Program-made: the position numbers and the translations under genes | The notes under the pieces: generated by a model | The model's database searches: none | Seen by the model: the letters and a program-made list of their open reading frames with translations, nothing else | What the model was told of the DNA's origin: nothing | NCBI GenBank assembly: GCA_019633425.1 | Contig: WSUB01000269.1 | Span: 1-38,190 of the forward strand | Direction: 5' to 3' | DNA from: Tulasnella sp. 424 | Lineage: Eukaryota > Basidiomycota > Agaricomycetes > Cantharellales > Tulasnellaceae | Length of the DNA stretch: 38,190 bases | Shown: in pieces, positions 1 through 9,534 of the stretch | How positions within the stretch are numbered: the stretch's first letter is position 1 | Layout of the letters: each line of letters starts with the position of its first letter

Positions 1-132
1 TCCAACTCTTCTTCCCCTCGCTACGACTCGACCTGCTCGCTCTCCGATGCCAAGCAGCCCGCTCCCGAAGCTGGTACCTGGTTCGAGGCTTACTTCGAGG
101 ATCTCGTCAACTTCGCCAACCCCTCTCTGTAA
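1..132 (+). CDS. GH6 cellobiohydrolase, C-terminal fragment (5' part outside window)
   Basis: The window opens inside the last exon of a GH6 gene. Frame 1 reads 43 codons to TAA at 130-132 and ends in the typical GH6 tail, with the motifs SPRYDSTC, PAPEAGTWFEAYFEDL and a final NFANPSL. The Cys of STC corresponds to T. reesei Cel6A Cys415, which forms a disulfide in the family. The fragment is almost identical to the last exon of the next gene (3874-4029), so the tandem GH6 cluster extends to the left of the window. The product should be a secreted cellulase that releases cellobiose from non-reducing chain ends. Whether the rest of this gene is intact cannot be seen. Confidence 0.93.
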   Translation, partial: SNSSSPRYDSTCSLSDAKQPAPEAGTWFEAYFEDLVNFANPSL

Positions 133-2068
133 AAACGCTCATCGCCACAACACCAACAAAGGTTTTCAAAATGCTCTCTCGTCACTTGATCCATCGTATA
201 AACCGGAGCTCAAACTCTCTCTTAGATCTTTAGTATGCATTGGATGTGTACTAGCTCGTTCTTTATCTCACAGTCCTTCTGAAATTCCGCGTAAATGCGT
301 TACAATCCCCCCAGTCAGCGCTTTGGTCAGCTTGACGACCTTGCAAATATCGGGCTTTCCTTGGTTCGAATGCTGATCTTGTGTTCGTCGCTTCTGACCT
401 ATTCGGGAGCCTCCGCCGCTCAGAATTACCGGATCAGGCAAAGTCTCGGGGAATTCGGCAATCAAAGCGTCTCCGTCGAAGCGACAGATTCTCCCGCGCA
501 TACGCCGCCGTACTGAATGAGAATGTCTTGGATTTGGTGACTTCGACTTCTTGACCGCCAGCTAGAGATATAATAAGTCTTCGAAAAAAGAACCTTCCAT
601 TATGTCGATCGCTTCTTGTCAGAGTAGGCACGGTGGCTCAGGACTTGGGTGCCGACAGAGACAAGAGAACGGCCGGAGACGTAAAGCAGCGCAAGCCCCC
701 TAAAGATAACTCTTCCATCTCATGAGATCTATGACTCCCCCCGTAGTGAGTGGGAGGCCAATCCTGATAATGGGACGACTGAGTAAGCAAACATGTCGTG
801 AGGGCGCAACACCACGTTGTCATAACTCCAAGAGATGTTCGCATGTGGAGTAAAGCACTCTTCGAAGGGGCTGAATGTGTGGCTGGCTACTCGTTAAGCA
901 GGGAGAGAGAGCCTCTACAGATGAGTCAATCGCATTCTGTGCACGTGATGTCGATGCAGATAAAAAGGATCGGACGGCTGAGGGTGTGGCGGCAAATCCC
1001 TTGATGGTAGGCTTTTCCATAAGACCAAGCAAATATAGAAACATGTTGGAGGTGGAATGCGACAAGCCTTCGTACGGGGACGAGACAGAATTCGAACTTG
1101 GGGACTGCCCGCTCGCGGTAGGAGAGAAAAACCGCGATGGATTGAGAAGTAGAACCTCTTGCAGTAAAGTATAGAGGGTGTCTTGGCTCATCTTTACATC
1201 TGATCTTTATACCATTCGTCGAGCTGCGTCCCTTGTATGTCTGCCGTCGAATCGAAGTTGGCGCCGGGTGGCGAGGGAAAGTTCTTGGCACTTCGGTCTC
1301 GGCATCACGTGCCGCCAAGGCCGTGCTGACCGTCTTCATTTCTTATGTCTACCACGGAAACTCCGGCAGACACCACCTTGGCCGACTTGCAACAGCACTG
1401 TTAACCAATAAAATGCCAAGATAACTCGGACCTGGGAGCTCTACATGGGTCAGCTGGATCGACGAGACTTCGGCAATGCAGATCCTCTGCAAGAAGTCGG
1501 AGGGGTTGGAGGGAATCCTCGGTCCTTTTCAGCTCAACAATTGGCTGGACGAGTGGAGTTGCAAGTATCTGGGAAGTCAGGACTGCTGTACCAGGAAATG
1601 AAGATCACAGGGCGAGTTTTCAGAAACTGCCTCAACTGACGACCCTAGTTCAAACGGGTCGTAGCTTTCTTCTGCAAGGCATGTACTTTATTACCATCAG
1701 GTAAGATAGTTGTGCTATAGATCTAATGAAAGCCGAAACTTGAAACGGCGGAACGACCATCCCCGTTTAGACCCACCGTCGGGTACTCACCTCGTTCTCA
1801 AGTCACCTTCGCGCTTGACAGCCCGCCCTCGGTCCCAAGCGACGCCAAGCAATGCTTCTTCTTCTCCTCACGAGATATCTCCGTCTGTGATCCTCAGGGT
1901 ATACTCATCACACTTCCTTTGACAAACCACCATTAGCCAGGAATAGGAACCATGCGGGCTTCCTGAGCCGACCTGCATTCGGGGGTCCCCCAAACCTTCG
2001 CCTTTACATCGGACCACGGCGATTTGATATAGCGAGGAAATGTCGTTTTCTTCGCTGCCGTAGACCTG
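133..2068. other. intergenic stretch, no supportable gene
   Basis: Nearly 2 kb between two GH6 genes. Short open frames occur on both strands but overlap each other and show no domain I recognise. The most protein-like piece is an open frame at 1425-1601 (+, 58 codons), with two Trp residues near the start, a SEGLEGILG stretch and a Cys-rich end (SQDCCTRK). It has no clear start or splice partner and may be the remains of a gene. Unlike the spaces before the third and fourth GH6 genes, this one shows no clear similarity to other intergenic DNA in the window. Confidence 0.5.
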
Positions 2069-2074
2069 TATAAA
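2069..2074 (+). promoter_or_regulatory. TATA box of GH6 gene 2
   Basis: TATAAA lies 121 bp upstream of the ATG at 2190, the same distance (within a few bp) as the TATA boxes of the two other complete GH6 genes. A pyrimidine-rich leader (CTCTCTTTACACACCTCTCTC) follows, as is common before highly expressed fungal genes. Confidence 0.6.
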
Positions 2075-2189
2075 GGGCACGGGCTTGGCTCCGTCTTGGA
2101 TGATTTCTGCAATCCAAACCTTGGCTCTTGGATCTCTCGGCACCTCTCCGCGGTTCACTCTCTCTTTACACACCTCTCTCTCAATCAAC

Positions 2190-4029
2190 ATGAAGTACTC
2201 GATCGCGACTCTCTCTGCGTTGGCTTGGACTGTTACGCAGGTTCAAGCTGCCTCCCCACTTTACGGACAATGTGCGTTTCCCCTGTTCCCTCCATCATCT
2301 TGCGCGACGATACTGACGGTAAATTGCTCTTTACGAATGCAGGCGGTGGACAAAACTGGACCGGAGACACCACTTGCGTTGCTGGTTCGACTTGCGTCTA
2401 CTCTAACCCCTATTACAGCCAATGGTGCGCTGTCACATCACTAACCATCAACGCTGCTTCCGACGTCGCTTACACCATGTTTCCCATCCCTCTAGCCTTC
2501 CTGGAAGCCAAACCACCACCACCACCCGCACTTCAACGACCTCCACTCGCACTTCAACGACCTCCACTCGCACTTCCAGCACTTCCAGCACCTCCACCAA
2601 GTCCACTTCGACCACGTCGACCAAGACCAGCACTACTACTGGATCAACCACCACTGGTGCTTGCGGTACCTTTGGAAACCCTTACGAGTCTGGCTACACT
2701 ACTTACCTCAGGTACGGGGGTTTGCTTTCCAATTTAGAATGCCCCGTCCTCGTAGACTGACGAAAAACGGGAATTTTTGGTTGGTAGCCCTTACTACATC
2801 GCTGAGGTCAACGCTGCCATCGCCACCCAGAGCTCTGCGACCCTCAAGACCAAGTCTGCCGCTGTCGCCAAGATCCCCAACTTCACCTGGTTCGACACTG
2901 CCGACAAGGTCCCCACTCTCTCTACGTACCTCGCCGACGCCCAGTCGCAAAGCTCCAAGTCGATCGTCCAGATCGTTGTTTACGACTTGCCCGATCGTGA
3001 TTGTCACGCCAAGGCTTCCAACGGAGAGTACCACATCGCCAACAACGGTGTTGCTCTTTACAAGGCTTACGTTGATTCTATTGCCTCTGCCGTCTCTGGT
3101 GAGCTTTCCCTCTCCTTTATCGCTGCTTTCCTACTCGCAACTCCACACTAACGCTGGTACTCTTTTTTTCAGCTTACCCCGGCGTCCGCGTCGTCGCTGT
3201 CGTCGAGCCCGACTCGCTCGCCAACTTGGTCACCAACATGTCCGACTCCCACTGCGCCAACGCCCACGACGCTTACCTCCAGTGCACGACTTACGTCTTG
3301 CAGAAGTTGAACCAGTGCAACATCTGGCTCTACCTCGATGCCGGTCACGCTGGCTGGCTCGGCTGGCAAGCCAACCAGGACCCTGCTGCTCAATTGTTCG
3401 CACAGGTTTACAAGAGCGCTACCCCCAACCGTGTCCGAGGGTGCGCTGACTATCACTCGGATATTAACGAGACTAAGTGCGCTGATATGATGATATTATT
3501 GCAGTCTCGCTACCAACGTCGCCAACTACAACGCTCTCCACGCGACCACCCCCGACCCAATCACCCAGGGTAACCCATGCGTCGACGAATTGTCCTACGT
3601 CCAGGCTCTCGGACCTAAGCTCGCCAGCAACGGCTTCCCGGCCCACTTCATCATCGACCAAGGTCGCTCCGGTCAACAGAACTTGCGTGGACAGTGGGGT
3701 GACTGGTGCAACATCAAGGGCGCTGGCTTTGGCATGCGCCCGACTACGAGCACTCCTGATCCCATGATTGACGCTATTGTCTGGGTCAAGGTTAGTCGAG
3801 AGTCTCGCCTTTACCTTATTTGGAGTTTTGTGGTTCCTGACGATACACACTCTTCGTTACCTCTTTCGTGTAGCCCGGAGGAGAATGCGACGGCACGTCC
3901 GACTCCTCTTCCCCTCGCTACGACTCGACCTGCTCGCTCTCCGACGCCAAGCAGCCCGCTCCCGAAGCCGGTAGCTGGTTCGAGGCTTACTTCGAGGATC
4001 TCGTTAATAACGCCAACCCTGCTTTGTAA
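2190..4029 (+). CDS. GH6 cellobiohydrolase with N-terminal CBM1 (7 exons, 466 aa)
   Basis: Exons 2190-2271, 2343-2424, 2496-2711, 2788-3098, 3173-3440, 3505-3790, 3874-4029; all introns are GT-AG and the 1401 nt sum is in frame. Order: signal peptide (1-20, MKYSIATLSALAWTV...), CBM1 (about 22-55; QCGGQNWTGDTTC and a terminal C completed across intron 2), a Thr/Ser-Arg linker, then a GH6 domain from about residue 110. Hallmarks are DLPDRDC, whose Asp198 matches T. reesei Cel6A Asp175; [10 protein letters not shown], whose Asp244 matches the catalytic acid Asp221; [21 protein letters not shown]; and PGGECDG. The secreted enzyme should release cellobiose from cellulose chain ends inside a loop-covered tunnel. 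It lacks the intron that both following paralogs carry in the codon after VPT. Its promoter also differs from theirs. Confidence 0.96.
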
Positions 4030-5472
4030 ATCCGCTCTTTGGAATAAAAATCTCATTTTGGCGCCAGTCGCCGTAGACTTTCTTCATGGAGCATTCTCCG
4101 ATTATTTGCACGACGTGTCTCCAAAGGGTCCACGAACCAGATCATTTTGTGAGGACACATCCAAGGTTCAGCAGCCGATAGACCTCAGGTTAAGAACAGC
4201 AGGTCTCCGCATTAGTAGTCGGAGCGCAATCAGCGCGTCGAATCTCGAAGGAACGGTGCCCGTGGTGGATGGTGTGAAGCATGAGGGCCTATGGAACGGG
4301 TACTTTCGACTTGAAGCTATTTCCCTCGGCCCAATCGACATATGAAGTACCATCACAGGTGTTTGAGAATTTGCGGGAGCGCATCATCCGTTGGACTGTG
4401 CTGGCGGTGGATGTTGTGCGGCGCCCAGGGTATTCTTGGATTGAAGCTAGGTTCCCCAAGTCAACGTATAAAACACCCATCGTAGGAGCCAGAGAGTTTG
4501 CACCTCAAAGAGCACGCCGTGCGTTTGAGGCTCGGCGAGTTTGGCGTCGAGGAAATCCCTCGGCCGTAACGCTCCCTCAGACATAGGACGGGTCAGGCGA
4601 AGGGGGGCATTTGCCCATACCTCCCATCACTTGATCTCCCCTTATATTGCATCCAGCGTCGAGGGTGAGCGGTCGGGGAATGCCAAAGGTCGAGGGAAAT
4701 TCGGGGGTTTGATTATCTGACTGATCGCCGTGTTCGGCGCGGCATTTGCGCGGCGCGGGACTTGGCCCGGCCGTTGTCTTACTTCCAAGCAAACCGAGCC
4801 ATTCCGTCATACTCATCTCCACTCACAACACAAGGCCGACTCGGCTTGGTGGATGTCTCTTGGCATCGAATAATTGCTCCGGCCTTCAAGACTCGGACTT
4901 TTCCCCGTCAGCTGAGAGACCCCAAGTTCAACTTTGCGGCCTTTTTCATCGAGAATCCTCTGCAGCATTTCGGCGAAGACGTGCCCATATCAGGTATAAC
5001 CAGCTATCTAGGACGGCTGGATGAGACAAGGAGCAAAACTCAATCGGAGGCGGTTTAGGTGTAGCCCTGCAAATCTCCAGGGTGCCCGTTTGAGAGGGAG
5101 CGGCTTAGACGACGGACGAAGCGGCACGAATACACCTGTATTCGGATGACTTGCCGCTTCCGCCTCGACTCGTGGGCGTCGAATTTTCATAGTAAGCCTA
5201 TGCCAAGTAAAATTTTAGACGCTGGTTGTCTCATCCTCGAAGCAGGAGATTTTCCCTTCCTCAAGACTTCTTTGGAGAAGTCAAACATGAGCAACCGCCG
5301 AATTTGGAATCTCTCCAGAGACACTCGCCGTATTCAATGCCCCCTTTTACTCCGACATTTGTCGATCTCCCTCTCCCTCCTTCCGCTTTCGCGTTTATGT
5401 CGGAGTCCATCAAACTCCCGCTCGCCAAAGCACAAGCGTCAGACAACAGCTCCGAGCCTTCCATAGCGATCG
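4030..5472. other. intergenic DNA shared with the space before GH6 gene 4
   Basis: No supportable gene. From 4051 on, the DNA matches 7791 onward (for example TTTTGGCGCCAGTCGCCGTA in both), with small insertions and deletions, up to the next start codon. Both copies hold weak open frames on both strands that do not stay in frame between copies, which argues against coding. Another TATA-like box (CGTATAAAACACC) lies near 4466 with no gene following it. Confidence 0.6.
5350..5406 (+). promoter_or_regulatory. conserved 10-bp inverted repeat upstream of GH6 gene 3
   Basis: ACTCCGACAT at 5350-5359 is followed after 37 bp by its exact reverse complement ATGTCGGAGT at 5397-5406. This is 67 bp before the TATA box of the gene. 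The same pair occurs before GH6 gene 4. Each arm contains a CGG/CCG triplet, the half-site type used by fungal Zn2Cys6 activators, but the spacing is long for a single dimer. A regulatory role is inferred. Confidence 0.35.
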
Positions 5473-5478
5473 TATAAA
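5473..5478 (+). promoter_or_regulatory. TATA box of GH6 gene 3
   Basis: TATAAA in GCGATCGTATAAATGCCC, 117 bp before the ATG at 5590. The same 18 bases surround the TATA box of gene 4. Confidence 0.65.
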
Positions 5479-5589
5479 TGCCCAAGTCTCTTTCCAAGGG
5501 TCGACTGGTTCATCATCCCTTGGGTCTCTAAACGGGTCTCTGGACAACCGGTTATCTCTCACTCTACATCTCTCTCTTTTCTTACCAAC

Positions 5590-7503
5590 ATGAAGTACTC
5601 GATCGCAACTCTCTCTGCGTTGGCTTGGACCGTTACGCAGGTTCACGCTGCCTCTCCACTTTACGGACAATGTACGTTTCTCCCGTTCCTTCCATCATGT
5701 TGCGCCGCGAAGCTGACGATAAATTGCCCTTTACGAATGCAGGCGGTGGACAAACCTGGACCGGAGATACCACTTGCGTTGCTGGTTCGACTTGCGTCTA
5801 CTCTAACCCCTGGTACAGCCAATGGTACGCACCCACATCCTGCACAACGAAGATGCCTCTATCGTCACTTACACCATGTCCCTCAACCCTCTAGCCTTCC
5901 AGGTTCATCCAACCCCACGACTACCACTACAACGACCTCCACTCGCACTTCATCGACCTCCACTCGCACTTCCAGCACTTCCAGCACCTCCACCAGGACC
6001 TCCTCGACCTCGACCACCAGGACCTCGACCACCACCTCCGTCCAGCCCTCTGGCTCTTGCGGAGCCTTCGGCAACCCTTACGAGTCTGGTTACACCACTT
6101 ACCTCAGGTGCGTTCTCTTTCACACCAATGGTGTTTATCATCATCTGACTTTTCGCTTGCGTCTAATCGCAACAGCCCTTACTACATTGCTGAAGTCAAC
6201 GCTGCTATCGCTGCTTCTTCCTCTCCGTCTCTCGCTGCCAAGTTCCCCGCTGTCGCTCAGGTCCCCAACTTCACCTGGTTCGACGTTGTTGCCAAGGTCC
6301 CCACCTTGTGAGTCTACCGTTGCATACTACCGCCAACCTATTAAGCCCCGCATACTTACTTTTGCCCTCTCCAAAGGACCACTTACCTCGCCGATGCCGC
6401 TTCCATCGCCTCCAAGATCATCGTCCAAATCGTCGTTTACGACTTGCCCGACCGTGATTGCCACGCTCTCGCCTCCAACGGAGAGTTCAAGATCGCCAAC
6501 AACGGTATCAACAACTACAAGGGCTACATCGACGGCATTGCCGCTGCCGTCTCTGGTACGTCATTCACCACCTCTCGTCCTCTCACCTTGACGTTTAGCT
6601 AACTAATAACACAACCTCGCTCTGTGCAGCCTACCCTCAAGTCCGCGTCGTCGCCGTCGTCGAGCCCGACTCGCTCGCCAACTTGGTCACCAACTTGTCC
6701 GACCAGCGCTGCGCCAACGCCCAATCTGCTTACTTGGAGTGCACCAAGTACGCCCTCGAGAAGCTCAGACAGTGCAATATCTGGTTGTACCTCGATGCTG
6801 GCCACGCTGGCTGGCTCGGATGGGCATCCAACCAGGACCCCGCTGCTCAGATGTTCGCTCAAGTCTACAACGGTGTTCCGAACAACCGTGTTCGTGGGTG
6901 AGTCGAAGATGCTTCCTACATCTCTCTTCCAATGGAGTTTGCTAAATCCTTGATTTTATTCTAGTCTCGCCACCAACGTCGCCAACTACAACGCTCTCCA
7001 GGCAGCCACTCCCGACCCCGTCACCCAGGGCAACCCCTGCGTCGACGAACTCTCTTACATCCGCGCCATCGGTCCTAAGCTCGCCAGCCGCGGCTTCCCG
7101 GCTCACTTCGTCGTCGACCAAGGCCGCTCCGGAAAACAGAACTTGCGTGACGCCTGGGGCAACTGGTGCAACATCGAAGGCGCTGGATTCGGATTGCGTC
7201 CCACCACGAACACTCCTGATGCTCTCATCGATGCTATTGTCTGGATCAAGGTGAGAATTCGGTTTCCTTTTTTTCGGGCGGAGGCGGTCGAGATGATATT
7301 ATTTTTGCTGACGGGGTTTAACACATCTCTTCTCTCTCGACACATAGCCCGGAGGTGAATGTGACGGCACGTCCAACACCTCTGCTGTTCGCTACGACTC
7401 TACCTGCGGTCTCAACGACGCCAAGAAGCCCGCTCCCGAAGCCGGTGAATGGTTCCAGGCTTACTTCGAGGACCTCGTCCGCTTCGCCAACCCGGCCTTC
7501 TAA
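5590..7503 (+). CDS. GH6 cellobiohydrolase with N-terminal CBM1 (8 exons, 465 aa)
   Basis: Exons 5590-5671, 5743-5824, 5895-6107, 6176-6307, 6377-6555, 6630-6897, 6965-7250, 7348-7503; 1398 nt in frame. Order: signal peptide (1-20), CBM1 (QCGGQTWTGDTTC; aromatic residues Y, W, Y on the binding face), Ser/Thr/Arg linker, GH6 domain. Asp197 (in PDRDC) and Asp243 (in EPDSL) correspond to T. reesei Cel6A Asp175 and Asp221. The tail PGGECDGTSN is intact, with Cys419 at the position of T. reesei Cys400. Compared with gene 2 it has one more intron (6308-6376, splitting the Leu codon after VPT). Three Cys residues not present in T. reesei Cel6A occur in SGSCGAF, RQCNIW and GNPCVDE. Secreted cellulase, likely under the same control as gene 4 because the promoters are near copies. 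Confidence 0.96.
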
Positions 7504-9414
7504 GCGAACATGTCTCTCCGCACGCTCCTTTTCTTCCTCGGATTCGGATAAATTTAGAAGAAAAAAATCGTCGTCGATTCATACACACACTTTGGCTCGG
7601 GTAGCATCAATAACCTTGTTTTTCTCTCCCTCTGTGGTCGTCAGTCTCTTGCTTCGAAAAACGAAAACAACTACAATGCAGTCGTTATAACCCCTCTATC
7701 TGTCATTTGTTCTACAATCAAATCGAATGCACCTATAACTATATCCGTTGTGTGCACTTATCCTAAACGGACCGAGTCGGATCATCAAAATCGCATTTTG
7801 GCGCCAGTCGCCGTAGACCTTCTTCATGAAGCGTCCATCAATTGATTTTGGAGTGACGGAGACATTAAATTAACAAAAGCCTTTTGTGCAACGTCGCTCC
7901 CAAAAGGTTCACAAACCACTGCCTTTGTGAAGAGACCTAATCCAAAGCTTCAGCACCCAGAGGTTCTCAGCCGAAGAGCATAGCGCTGCCTCATTATCAG
8001 TGGTAGCGTAATTATTGCCTAGAATCTCCAAGGAGCGCCACTGGTGGTGGATGGTGCAAAGCATGAAGTCCGGTGACATAGGTCCACTCTTGGCTTAGTA
8101 ATATTTCCTGGGCCCTTTCGGCATATAAAACTCCATAGAAGGAGCAGAAAATTCTCATCCCAAGTAGCGTATGTCGTGTCTGAGGATCAATGTCGAGGTC
8201 CCGGCCGGAACGTATGCTCTCTCAGTCACAAGTGCATCACGTGTCGGAATCATAGGAACGGCGCTAGCGGTGATTGCTGTGAAGCATGGCGTTCGGCCAC
8301 CGAGGTTCTCTCGGCTTTGGAGCCAGTTTGCTCAACCGAGGCAGCATGCAAAGCACCACCCTAGGAGATAGAGAAATGGGACTAAAAGAGGACGTCATGT
8401 GTTTGAAGTTCGGCAAGTTTGGTGTCGAGGAAATCCCTCGCCTCTCAGCCATAGGACAGGTCAAGCGAAGGGGGCACCAAGGCCAATGATTTGCCCACAC
8501 CTCCCATCACTTAATCTCCCCTTATATTGCGTTGAACGTCGAGGGCGGAGTCGTTAACGTTGAGGAATGCCAAGATTCGAGGGAAATTCGGGGTTTTAAT
8601 TATTTGACAGTTAGGCGCGGCATTTGCGCGGCGTGGGACTCGGGTCGGTCGTTGTCTTCTTGTCCCCCACTTCCAAGCAAGCCGAGCCATTCCGTCATAC
8701 TCATCTCCGCTCACCACACAAGACCAACTCGGATTTGTAGCTGTCTCTTGGCATTGAATAATTGCTCCGGCCTTCACGACCTCGGACTTCCCTGTCAACC
8801 GAGGGACCCCGAGTCCAACTTTGCGGCCTTTTTCATCAAAAATCCTCTGCACCATTTCGGGGAAGGTGTACCCATATGAGGTATTAACTTTTATCTAGGG
8901 TTACCTGTCACGCGTTACTCATTTCATTACTCGATAATAGGTGGGACAGGGAAAGAAAACTCCATCGGAGGCATTTTTGGTGTAGCCCTGCAAATCTCCG
9001 CCTCACGCCAGGTTACCCGTTCCAGAGGAAGCGGCTTGGACGACGAAGCCGTACGAATGCACCAGTGCTCCGATGACTTGCCGCCTCTACCTCCAGTCTT
9101 GGGCATCGAGTTGCCAATGGTAAGCCGCTGCCAAGTAACGTTTTAGACGTCAGGTGTCTCATTCTCGAAGTAGGGGAATTTCCCTTCCTCAAGACTTCCT
9201 CGGAGAAGTCACGACATGAGCAACCGCCGAACTTGGAATCTCCAGAAACGCTCGTCACGACTAGTCAAGCCCCGATGCCCCCTTTTACTCCGACATTCGT
9301 TGACCTCCCCATCCCTCCTTCTTCCGCTTTCGCGTTTATGTCGGAGTCCATCAAACTTCCCGCTCGCCAGTGCACAAGCGTCCGACAACAGTTCCGAGTC
9401 TTCCATAGCGATCG
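7504..9414. other. 3' flank of GH6 gene 3 and duplicated upstream DNA of gene 4
   Basis: No supportable gene. The first ~280 bp is the 3' flank of gene 3 and recurs after gene 4. From 7791 the DNA is the second copy of 4051-5472. An open frame at 8532-8879 (+) is not kept in the other copy. A TATA-like box (GGCATATAAAACTCC) near 8124 leads to nothing recognisable. Confidence 0.6.
9287..9347 (+). promoter_or_regulatory. conserved 10-bp inverted repeat upstream of GH6 gene 4
   Basis: ACTCCGACAT at 9287-9296 and its exact reverse complement at 9338-9347, spaced by 41 bp. The second arm ends 68 bp before the TATA box, matching the layout in front of gene 3. I did not find this pair before gene 2. 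A binding-site role is inferred. Confidence 0.35.
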
Positions 9415-9420
9415 TATAAA
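9415..9420 (+). promoter_or_regulatory. TATA box of GH6 gene 4
   Basis: TATAAA 120 bp upstream of the ATG at 9535, in the same GCGATCGTATAAATGCCC context as gene 3, followed by the same pyrimidine-rich leader (ACACCTCTCTCTTTTCTTAC). Confidence 0.65.
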
Positions 9421-9534
9421 TGCCCTAGGCTCGTTCGAACAGTTGGCTGGTTCATCATCCCTTGAGTCTCTAAACAGGTCTCTGGACAACAACCGGTCAT
9501 CTCTCGCTCTACACCTCTCTCTTTTCTTACAAGC

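Larger units (their letters stand above)
4051..7790 (+). repeat. tandem duplication, unit 1 (promoter + GH6 gene 3 + 3' flank)
   Basis: Unit 1 of a direct tandem duplication. Its start (TCTCATTTTGGCGCCAGTC) is matched at 7791. The gene inside (5590-7503) is matched by 9535-11392. The 3' flank, with GATAAATTTAGAAGAAAAA and CTTTGGCTCGGGTAGCATC, is matched after 11392. The offset grows from 3740 bp at the left end to 3945 bp at the start codon, so unit 2 has about 200 bp more upstream sequence. Borders are estimated by eye. Confidence 0.8.

Noticed and set aside
820..1191. 123-codon - strand frame between the first two GH6 genes
   Set aside because: No recognisable domain, overlaps a + strand frame of similar length, and no supporting start or splice context.
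2448..2654. Val-rich - strand frame opposite the GH6 linker (also 5883-6074 and 9725-9967)
   Set aside because: It is the antisense reading of Thr/Ser codon runs in the linkers.
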